Source: Helicoverpa zea (taxonomy: Eukaryota > Arthropoda > Insecta > Lepidoptera > Noctuidae). From it: 64,000 nt of DNA. Location of the stretch: the NCBI RefSeq assembly GCF_022581195.2, contig NC_061455.1, forward strand, positions 11,178,189-11,242,188. Reading direction: 5' to 3'. Made by a program: the position numbers and the translations under genes. This document shows positions 37,933 through 47,470 of this stretch, one piece after another; the stretch's first letter is position 1, and the number at the start of each line of letters is the position of its first letter. The notes beneath the pieces are model-generated. The model searched no databases and had not been told where the DNA came from. It was given only the letters and a program-made list of their open reading frames with translations.

Positions 37933-40900
37933 TCAGCTCTTGTTACCGGACATGAGCAGAGACAATAGAGCTGCTTTCTCTTTCTCCTTCTTGCGAACGA
38001 CGTCGAGGCTTCGAGTACGCCAAGTGCTCTTTCTTAGCTTTATTGGTCGACTGCCTACGTAGCGACCTGGAAAAATTATTTGGATATAATGAATGGCTAG
38101 AAAAATATGGAATTCTTCGAACTTTAGATTCAAACCATAGAGAATTATTTTGTTTCAATCTTAATGTTTGTTATAATATTTTCAAAATTCTCTTTCAATA
38201 ATGCAAACCAGATATACGGGCAGTTATTATCGTAAAAAAAATAAAACATAAAAAGAAACTGTAAATAAATAATTTATTTCAAAGGGTATTATTGTTAAAT
38301 AACAATAATACCCTTTAAATAATCAGCAGAATTGGCGACGTCAGATAGGCAGTCGCTTTTTACGATACATTACTACTACTGGTTAGTGGTTAGACTGGAA
38401 GTCAATTCCAACATAGAGAATGCTAGGGGTATGATAGGATTATTTGTTGGTCCCTGACAAATAAATAAATGATGATGATGGTAGAAGTATCTTACCGTCC
38501 ATCTCCTTCATAGCCTTGATGAAGTCTCCGGGGTCCTTAAAGCTGACGAACCCAAAGCCTTTGCTCTTGTTAGTCCTTTTGTCTCGGATCACTTTGGCTC
38601 TTTGGAATGAGCTGTATTTGCTGAATGTCCGCGTCTGAAATACAATATGTACATAGATAAAATATATACCGTATTTAGATCAATGCTGAAAGATGATGAA
38701 AAAATACGTCTTTCAACCTTGGGATGGCTATGAGTTAATTTTCAATTTTAACTCCGATATTTACCACAGTTTCACGTGCGTCGCTTCTAATTCCTACACT
38801 TGGATGAAAAAGGAAATAAGATCAATCGATTCAGGCTTGTTGGAACGGACCATGTAAGCGCAGTAAACAAATTACTTCCACATTCTTAGTCCTTCTTATG
38901 CCTCGTAAAAATATTTGGGGTGCTAAAAATACTCACAAGCAATTCATCAGTGACGTCATTGCCGAGGTCTCCGCAGAACATGCGGAAGTCATCGTCAGGC
39001 CAGTCCAGCAGTGTCACGTCCTCCCACACCTGACCACCCGCTGTCCGCACCACCTGGAAGTAAACAATATCCATTTATTACAAAGCTTGCTTTCACCAGC
39101 GGTTTTACTTGCGGCCCGGATAAAAAACATGTTTTCCTCAATCGGCTCCAAAATCGGCTTAACACTGAAAAAGTTTTTCAATTCAGTTCACATTCAAGCA
39201 ACAAACCAACTCTTCAGCTTTAGCAGTTTTCCTGCGGTCTCACCCGCGTACTTCTTCTTGTACTGGATAAAACATGAACTACTTTATCACTAAGGTGTTT
39301 TGTAGCTTCCCAACTGTGAATATTTTTACAAATTGGTAGTGTAATGTTTGCTCTTGGCTGTTCATTACATTAGTATAGAGTTAATTGAATATTACCTTCC
39401 TATTCTTCTTCTCCTTCTTAGGCTTGGCGACGATGTCAGGCACGGTGATGACGGGCGGCGGCGGCGCCACCGGCGGAGGCTCTACCGGCTCCGGCCGCGG
39501 CGGCGGAGGGGGCGGACTGCGCTTCTGGATTTTACAAAGAAAAAATTGTCTTGTAACCATAATAGAAATTAGTAATCATTATGAAAGCATAAAACAGATA
39601 ACATTTTTTGGATTTGGTTGTATTGGGGTTTTATGAACTGGTAAAGGTATGTATAGAAATCTGCCTCCTTTTGGAAATTGCTAGACATTGACATACTTCT
39701 TCTATCTAGTCCAAAGTCGTTTCTACTCTAGCTATTGGCGTTTTTATATAAAGTTTTGTCAAATTCAGGTTCTACGTACACAGAAATGAGGAATATACTA
39801 GCGACGGTGCAATGCCGCTCGACGTTCCTAAGCTTTTATGCCTGCACGCTCAACAACTCAAATATCACGCTATGACATTTTTAACAAAATTACATGAATT
39901 TCAGTTAAATTCCTTAAAAATATTATGTACTACTCAAAAATCGATAACTCACTCTCTTCCGACTCTCCTTCTCTTTCCTCTCATCATCTTCTTTCGGCTG
40001 TTTATACAGCTTGGGTGCAGCCGACAGTACGACTGGCTGCGGCTTGGGCGGCGGTGGCGGCGCGAGCTGCGGGCCCGGCAGCCCCGGCCGCAGGTAGCCC
40101 GGGAGAGATGGTGGAAACACCTCTGTGGGTGGACGGAGACGTACCTGAGAAGTGGGGGGATAGGTCATATAATAAATATTTTAAAGCTGCCGAGTCTGTT
40201 GTCTCTAAATCACTGGCCCTAGGAGGCTACTCTTTATCCATGAGCGAGAGATGGTTCCTTTGGAACGCGGTTGAAGCTACCGATGGAAGCTAGTACTGCA
40301 GTACAACAGCTTTAAGAACCATATTGAAGCATTTTTGCTGTTGTTAAATACTATGATAAAATATGGTCTTCTTATGAATCCGGTCCTGTTCGAATTATTC
40401 CAATGAAAAGCTGAACCCCTGGGCCCTAGGTGAATTAGAAAAGACTAATAAGTATAACGCCTTAAAATTTCAGTAATTTAGACTGCTCCAACTGTAAAGG
40501 AAATACTGAAATGGAGTTTAAATGTTATAACCTCGTAAATATGGCTCTACAGACTAACTAATACAATTAAATAAAATGCAGGGGCCAATTTTTTTTTTTA
40601 TAAAATACTAGCCGTTTTCCAGCGGTTTCACCTGCGTACCGTGGGAGCTACTGCGCCCCCACCCCGGGATAAAATAACATTGCCGATAATATAGCTTTCT
40701 AATGGTGAAAGAATACTTAAAATAGGTCCAGTCGTTTTTGAGTTTATCCATTACAACCAAACAAAGTTTTCCTCTTTATAATATTAGTATAGATCAAAAG
40801 GTTTAGGTGTGGAAAAATGTTATGTATGTTTTTATCTGTGTGTACATGCATGTTTTATACACACAAGAATAGCTCACTCGTTTTTAAGAAATAAAACATA

Positions 40901-41978
40901 TAAATTAATAGATTGATATAATTGAGAATCACTGGGCTATGTATGTTTTGTATATTGGCTATGTACACAAATCACTCACTAAGTCTACAGTCAAATTACC
41001 TGTGAAGGCACCATAATAGAAGGCGGTGGCGGGGGCGGAGGCACCGTGGGGTACATCATGGACATGTCGAAGGTCGGCATGAGCGGTGCCGCGGCTCTCT
41101 CCAGCTGCTGCTGAACTGCACCGAATGTGGCCGCGCCGATCACGGCACGGGAGGCCACTGATACGCCACCGTCGCCGCCGGATATCTCGGCTTCAAACCT
41201 GGTAATAGTGTTTTTAGTTATGTATCGAATTTTTAAGGTTTGTGGAAATAGTATGCAATTTCATATTTCAGTAGATCCCTGTATATTCCCTGCAGAAAGA
41301 AAGAAGAAAGTGGAAAACATATTGCACTGATCCCAAATAAAATTGGGAACACGGCAGAAAGACATATGCAAATTCATAATAAACCTTTGAAGGGCTAGTT
41401 AGAATAATAACTTTTGTGCCCTGCCATTGTTTTGGCCTTAATTCACAGCAACACAAATTGAATAAGCTAGGTTATCATTTTAAGATTTCAGCTAATTCAT
41501 CCTTTCCTTTGCCTGGTCCTGTTGTTCAAATTATTAAAATTTAACTAAACACAAAGTTTGCTTTTAATAAGAGTAAATATATTTTTGACAAGTATTTTCT
41601 CTTACAATTATATGTTGTTTATAATTGTGCCTGTGAAACTCGCTTATTCTACCTCTATGCTGATGTACTTTGCCTCTTCAGTTGGTCTGGGAAACATGCA
41701 GAATCCTTTGTAGGACCTTCCTAGACTGGACGGTGAATACTTAGCTGTATGAGCTTGAAATCAAATAATCCAATGTTATTGTTGAGTTTATCAGAACAAG
41801 ATAGAATTCTGCTGCTGCGAAGAAGTTGGTCTAAAGAATTTTGAGGCTTTGTAGTTTCTAACCAAAAAGTTTAAAATTTGTAAGAGGTTGGTATATAAAC
41901 TTTTTGATATATGAAAGGTAATGCTACTAACCTGGACATTTCATCCTGCATCTGCTGGTATTTACTGGAGTCGTCCAT
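37933..41978 (-). CDS. RBM42: RNA-binding protein 42 homologue
   Basis: Seven minus-strand exons (41932-41978, 41000-41198, 39953-40144, 39396-39524, 38937-39053, 38496-38634, 37933-38066) join in phases 2, 0, 0, 0, 0 and 1 to 318 residues; human RBM42 has 480. The N-terminal half is low-complexity with several polyproline runs (PTVPPPPPPPS, LAPPPPPKPQP, RSPPPPPPRPEP). A single RRM covers about residues 212-288, with RNP2 MFCGDL at 214-219 and RNP1 KGFGFVSF at 253-260. The block after RNP1 leads into YVGSRPIKLRKS, and the tail LDVVRKKEKEK is the family hallmark. RBM42 is a nuclear protein linked to hnRNP K and pre-mRNA splicing. The start is divergent from RBM7, 664 bases away. Introns 2 and 6 contain a Helitron and a perfect palindrome. 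Confidence 0.95.
38281..38316. repeat. Near-perfect 17-bp palindrome in RBM42 intron 6
   Basis: AAAGGGTATTATTGTTA at 38281-38297 and its exact complement at 38300-38316 are separated by only AA. A further TTATTT/AAATAA pairing extends the arms across one bulged base. It lies within the intron at 38067-38495. It could be a remnant of a palindromic element or a cruciform-prone repeat. Confidence 0.8.
40608..40793 (-). mobile_element. Complete short non-autonomous Helitron in RBM42 intron 2
   Basis: Read on the minus strand, the element starts TCTATACTAATATTATAAAG directly after a host A (40794). It ends CCGCTGGAAAACGG then CTAG at 40611-40608, directly before a host T (40607). TC start, CTAG end, an end hairpin (CCG...CGG) and insertion between A and T are the defining marks of Helitrons. 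At 186 bp it has no coding capacity. This design is very common in moths and butterflies. Confidence 0.75.
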
Positions 41979-42642
41979 GTTGCCGCTCGGAGTTTAACCT
42001 TAAAGCAGTCCAAAACGGTTACGTAGTAACTAGAATTCAAGTGTACGCCACTAATTACAATCGCTCTTGATACATACAGGTCCGCACATTGTCGGGATTG
42101 TTATTTTAACAATGTAGGGTTGGATGGTGATAAAAATAATGCAGTGATTTGCAGGGACAAGCAAAGCGGACGCAACGCAATCTTCTCACAGATTGACAGT
42201 GACGTTTAATTTGCTGTCACAAAATGCGACGTTGTCACTATTTTTTTTTTTTTGCATTTGTAACATTGAGTTTGACATTGACATAGATGACAATATTCGC
42301 TAACAGGGTTTCTAGCCTAAGTCATATTCCCTAAATTGGGGAAAAAATATTGTTTAGGTACGTAATGTTGATTTAGATGTTGTAAACCAATATTCATGGT
42401 GATTGTTTAACAAAAATACGCTTAGCCTAAATCCTCAAAAATTGTTTTTAAACCACATCACCAGTTAGTTTCAGTTAATTATTTTATCGCTTACACTCGT
42501 TTACTCAGGGAAATAGTATTTCTTAGTAATGACAACCCTTAGCTTGACGCTTGCTTTCATGCTTTCTTTTCTTCCTTTAAAGTGTGTTCGTTTACGAAAT
42601 TCCTTTATATTTGTGATTGTGCTCATTCAATAACAAAATACA
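41979..42642. promoter_or_regulatory. Shared divergent promoter region of RBM42 and RBM7
   Basis: Only 664 bases separate the two start codons, which point away from each other, so both promoters must lie here. I see no TATA box. A T13 run occurs at 42241-42253. Confidence 0.5.
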
Positions 42643-43360
42643 ATGATTGAAGAAGACAATAAAACAATTTGGTGTGGTAATTTACCCGAACAAGTTACTG
42701 AGGAAATACTATACGAATTGTTTTTGCAGGTTTGTTTGTATAACTTGTTTGTTGTCGGTGCTCAGTTCATTAACCAACAACGCCTTTCTTAAATTTTACC
42801 TGATCATATTATTCTACTTACAGGCCGGACCATTAGAGAAAGTCAGAATACCTAGAGACCGCGATGGACGCCAGAAGAACTTCGCTTTTGTCACATACTG
42901 CCATGAAGTATCAGTCCCATACGCAATCAACCTATTTCGAGGAACCTCCCTGTTTCACAGGACTTTAACACTGCAAAGCCGAGGACGAATGGTGACATTA
43001 CCACCGCCGATCAGATGCTATGGACTGGAGCCTCCATTAGAGTTCCCTCCTCAAATAAATATAGCCAAACAATTTGTTGACATGACTGAGCATCTGAAAG
43101 AAGATGAGTTTAAAACTAATATGATTCGCCAACCACATGATCCTAATGATAGGTTAGTTATAGCCAGCTTACAGGGCAACTGGTCACATCGGCACCACCC
43201 CTACAGGCCCAAAGACAAGTCACACAGAGATCAAGACCGAGACTATCGTCCCAGGGAGGCACACAATGATAACTATGGCAGAAACAAAGATAATAGGAAT
43301 AAGCATTCAGGAAACTGGCGAGAAAGGAGAACACATAAAAAAGGGAGCTACCATAGATAA
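42643..43360 (+). CDS. RBM7: RBM7 homologue, NEXT-complex RNA-binding protein
   Basis: Two exons, 42643-42729 and 42824-43360, join in phase 0 to 207 residues. The RRM covers about residues 7-83, with RNP2 IWCGNL (9-14) and RNP1 KNFAFVTY (47-54). The signature LFLQAGPLEKVRIPRDRDG and HEVSVPYAINL match RBM7 closely. RBM7 joins MTR4 and ZCCHC8 in the nuclear exosome targeting complex, feeding short non-coding RNAs to the exosome. A segment at about 97-115 (GLEPPLEFPPQINIAKQFVD) has no obvious vertebrate match. The tail is rich in Arg, His, Asp and Asn. Human RBM7 is longer, at 266. AATAAA lies at 43510-43515. Confidence 0.93.
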
Positions 43361-43882
43361 TTTTAAAGATTTTTGTACATACTCAAGATAATGTAAAATA
43401 TTAAGAAAATTACTTTTTTGGAATTTGTATTCCATAATTCTAGATATTGTAAGGCAAAGAATGCCTTTTAGCAATGAGTTAAGATTTTCTGTCAGTACTT
43501 TGTGCTTCCAATAAATACATTAAGGTATTAGGTAAATAAAACAAATGTTTGAGAGTTGTATGAATATTGATTTTGTTTCTGTTCAGAGAATACAATACCT
43601 GACATTGTAAGGACAAAATAGCAATTGACATTTTAATGTTTTATATCTGCAACATTACCGAAAAATATTTGATTACTAGCTATAAAATATACCAAGTTCT
43701 GTTGTTCTATCTTATTTGTGTCTATGTTTAAATTTTCATTTGTTTAATAGCAATTTTTGTACCAAACCACTTTTCGGTAAACTTGGCTGATAATGACTGA
43801 CAAACAACATCATAGGTACTGTTGTTACGACTGTTACATACAGATAGTTTTTTTTTTTTAATAAACCATATTATTTCACTGA

Positions 43883-46259
43883 CTATAATGTGTCTAAAAT
43901 TTCAGCCTGTGTTAGTTGATTTGATCTGTCCCAGTTATTTGGTATTTGTGTTGCATAGTAGAATTGTCTGAATTCGTCCTGGAAAAAGAAAGAAAACACA
44001 TTTAATTAGGAACAAACAGTAAATTCCATGATTACCTATAGCTATAGTACAGATTTTATGAGGGTTCTTTTGTTAGAAACGGATGGACATTTTTCTTTTA
44101 TTTAGATACGTTATAAATCCCTATACATAATAATTAAGTACTGGGTTCAAGCAATGACGCCCGCACCGAGCGCCTACGCTTGATAAAATCCGCCAGTGTG
44201 AAAGCGGCCTTAGGCCACAATTTTTTCTGCCTTCATCGTCATTTCAGCCAAAGGACGTACACTGCTGAACAAAGGCTTCAACCAAACTTTGCCACTGCTC
44301 GGGTTTCGGCAACCTGCATCCAAATTACCGTAGTCAAAACAAAATACAAGATGAACTCACGATTTCATTCTTATATTTGTAGCGGATATACCCAGCTATG
44401 TCGTACACAAAGGCCATAGACACGACATAGAATATGACTGATAAGATCCTGCCTTCCCAATCGAAGTAGTCCGTTCTGAAGATCTCGAATATCAAGTAGG
44501 TGCCCAGAAGTCCTCGTAAAATGAGAAACAGCAGGAGGTATGTCACTTCTACTGCGAAATATAAGTACGAGTTCCCGTAACCTTCATGCTTGAGGAACCT
44601 GGGGACATGAGTATAATGTATCTAGGCACTTGAGAACACGGTATTATCTACATAGATATGCTGAAGTAGGTAGGTCTCATTTAGCGTTATAAAACTAAAG
44701 ATGTACGAACAGCAAGCGACGAGGTACAAAAACTGGACTGTGACTCTGTAGCTAAGTATTCAATTTGACCCATGCGGGAGTCGAACTCGCAGCGCATCCA
44801 GCGAAACCTATTCATTACGCGTCCAATACTTTGAGTTAAATTTTTTGATAGAAAGCGAAGGTAAGTATTAACTTATACCCTTAGCAATCATTACCTACTT
44901 AATCAATTATTTATTCATAAGACTGAATTGATTGGACATAGGTATTCTCTGAGAGACAAGGTCGAATAGCAGGTTAGCAGCTAACTTTAATAACTATTTA
45001 CCTACTTAATCGACCTGAAATTAAAAATAATTACCTCAGGAAAATACCAACCTACCTTTTTTAAATGCTATAAACACGAATTATTTTTTATCAACAATAT
45101 TTGTTTTATTTGCGCAACATTTTACAAGGTCACACATGAAAGCAGAAGGTATTTTTATTTACCTAGAACCCACGATAGCAGGGTAGATAGCTGGCTGGTA
45201 TATAAGTTCAAGGACTAACCATGGTAATTAACAAATGGCGTTTCCGTTGGCCCTATTATTATAAGTCCTATAGAAAGTTAATGACATTTAAATTTGAAGG
45301 ACAGTGGAATATTACAGCACACCCTTGCTACATGAGCTAGACAGACGCTTATGTTGGCCCTACACTTTACCTTACTATTAAATCACATGTCTTGTAAGTC
45401 GTATTAATCATATCATGCAGCACGATCTATTTTGCGTAGTTTCGCTGCGGCATGATTCACACCCCACCTTCTAAGTAAGAATTTTGCCAGTCAGCATGGT
45501 AGTAAATAGCGAAGTCAACTCCCTATGCATGGCCAACCTACGCATACACTCAAGTATTGAAAATTAAGGAGGCTAGCATTAGTAGCGAAGGGAGAAACTA
45601 CATAACGTGTAATACTTTTACTAACCATCGTATCTGCAGAAAAGGATTCGTAAGCTCCAAAAGTACTAGTGTACAAGCGAACGTGCATCCTGTGTGCTGT
45701 TTTTGCATGTATCTGGTGATGGCAACGAGGGCGGCAGAGTGGTGACAGAGCATCGTGAAGCTTTCGTTGTAAATCAAGCACCACAGCAGGTCGAACGCGA
45801 AGTAGCCCCAAGACCAAACCATTAACATGTATTGGCATGGTAATAGCCTCCCTAGAAAAGGCTTACGAATTTATATCTTGCAGACCATCTATTTACTCAT
45901 TTCTACAAAAGGGTCTGATTGGAGAAACAATATAAAAATTAGAGCAGTTCATTGATCGATTAAGGATTCTAAACCTCCTAGGTACCTAAATCTTACGCCA
46001 CTACAGCCGCTTTGCCGTAGATAATGCCGCTAAATCATTGCAGATACTAACTAGTTAAATGCCATGGCGTCAATTCTCGCCACTTGCATTGCGTGAGGCC
46101 GCCAGCAATGGCAACGCTAGCGTGTATCAGCGTTATCACCCTTGAACACCATTCTGGATTCTTGTTCGGCGCGTATTCTACCGTTAAGAAGTACATCCAG
46201 TTCCATAATAAGAACGAGATCAGTTTGATCAGGGATGCGGTTGATAGCTCGTGGCTCAT
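43883..46259 (-). CDS. TLCD5: TLC-domain protein 5 homologue (TMEM136)
   Basis: Four minus-strand exons (46052-46259, 45626-45851, 44361-44598, 43883-43978) join in phases 1, 2 and 0 to 255 residues, near the 245 of human TLCD5. The start ATG at 46259 is preceded by an in-frame stop nine bases upstream. Several membrane segments are evident, including LIKLISFLLWNWMYFL at the N-terminus and VTYLLLFLILRGLLGTYLIF. The TLC core shows GYFAFDLLWCLIY, then the conserved His pair in MLCHHSAALV, and LLELTNPFLQIRWFL, which parallels the vertebrate EITNPLLQMRWFL. TLCD5 belongs to the TRAM-LAG1-CLN8 superfamily of multi-pass membrane proteins with lipid-related roles. Its own biochemical activity is poorly known. 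It converges on RBM7. Confidence 0.92.
44224..44330 (-). repeat. Common lepidopteran repeat in TLCD5 3' region
   Basis: The string GACGTACACTGCTGAACAAA preceded by TCATCGTCATTTCAGCCAAA is the inverse of the very common lepidopteran tail CAGCAGTGGACGTCC...GATGATGATG. It lies in the intron before the last TLCD5 exon. Confidence 0.55.
44700..44835 (-). mobile_element. tRNA-derived SINE fragment in TLCD5 intron 2
   Basis: A minus-strand B-box-like GAGTTCGACTCC occurs at 44777-44788, inside CTGCGAGTTCGACTCCCGCA. The region upstream on the minus strand (GGACGCGTAATGAATAGG) could hold an A box. The body continues to about 44700. No poly(A)-like tail is clear. Confidence 0.5.
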
Positions 46260-47470
46260 AGCCGGTTAGATCTTGAGCATGGATTACATGTGATGGAGTC
46301 TCTTTCCTCTCCAGAATTCATGGCTTTAGAGCATATCGAGCAGGTGGTGTCCGGTCTGAAATAATTTGTTTACAGGTAGGCTCAGAACTATCAGGTTGGC
46401 TCTGACATTTGTCATATTGCCATTATTGTCCATAGATGTGTTTACTACGTGACGTCTATGCTATTGTCATACAAGAGTTTTATTGAAGTTAATTCAGACT
46501 CCTTTGTAAGAAACTAGCGGATCTACCGTAGTGGCGACATTGGCGTGCCCATAACCCTAATTTACTTGTCACAATTATTTCTTCTCTTTTTGTACTGTAG
46601 GTACCTACTTCCTTATAAACTCCCTCTATACGCACTCTTATGTAATCCTCCTATATACTCTCTTATGTACTACCTCTATGTTCTCTCTTATGGACTACCC
46701 CTATATGTATATGGGAAAACCCTTACGTAAGTACCTTTATGTACCCATTCCCTCAAGTACTACTCCTATGTTCACTTTTATTTCTTAGAATATATAATGT
46801 ACCTTCTAATAAGCAATAAATAAATAATTTACTACCCTTAGCCTTACGTACTCTTTCTATGACATCGTTTTGTACTATGAACTCATGTACTCCCCTAATA
46901 AACTCTTAAGTACTCCCTTATGTACTAGCCCGTTTACTTTTTTACGTACTATCTCTATGTACTTCCTTACATAATCCCTTATGTACCATGTACTTCTTTA
47001 TGCACTCCATTACTTACTACTCCTTATGGAACTACCTACTCCCCCTATGTGCTTACTTATATCCTCCAATAAGAACTCCCATATGCGTGTCTTTTATCAA
47101 TAATCCTTTTAAGTACTTGTACATACAGAATTCGTCTTGTAGTTTAGTATGTATGTATTCACATAGGTAATAGATAAGAGGGTATAGGTATCTAATCAAG
47201 TTAAAACTACTTTTTGACCAGAATATTTATTTACTAATAAATGTTTATAAATTAATTGTCATATAATAAAGTTCGCTCCATTGGAGGATAACAATTCAAC
47301 TTCATTTTAACACAGAGTCGTACAATATAATATTTAATTTATTTTTACTACAAAAATACCTTTCGCATATTTCAGTCATATTTCACAATTTCACTTATTT
47401 AGTTAGCTGTCAACCATCAGAGTTCGACTTTTACGGAGGAACTTATTTGGGAGACAGGATAGATCGGTTC
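46260..47470. other. Between TLCD5 start and TOGARAM stop
   Basis: The TLCD5 promoter must lie just above 46259. TOGARAM 3' UTR probably spans 47470 down to about 47320, with a minus-strand AATAAA at 47338-47343. Between them lies a degenerate tandem array (separate entry). I looked for TOG4-type coding exons here and saw none. Confidence 0.5.
46600..47110. repeat. Degenerate 25-bp tandem array (CTCTTATGTACTACCTCTATG-type units)
   Basis: Units alternate a 12-base CTCTCTTATGTA half and a 13-base CTACCTCTATGTT half. CTTATG-type half units begin at 46637, 46662 and 46687, exactly 25 apart. Degenerate copies go on to about 47110, interrupted near 46780-46830. Strand asymmetry is strong: C/T-rich with TATG/TACT on the plus strand. 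Frames through it spell repeated L-P-L-Y peptides but have no start context or homology. Confidence 0.75.

Noticed and set aside
44777..44788. Second possible tRNA gene in TLCD5 intron
   Set aside because: B-box match only; it fits a SINE fragment better.
46545..47170. Small Leu/Tyr-rich proteins
   Set aside because: The frames come from the 25-bp tandem array and have no start context or homology.
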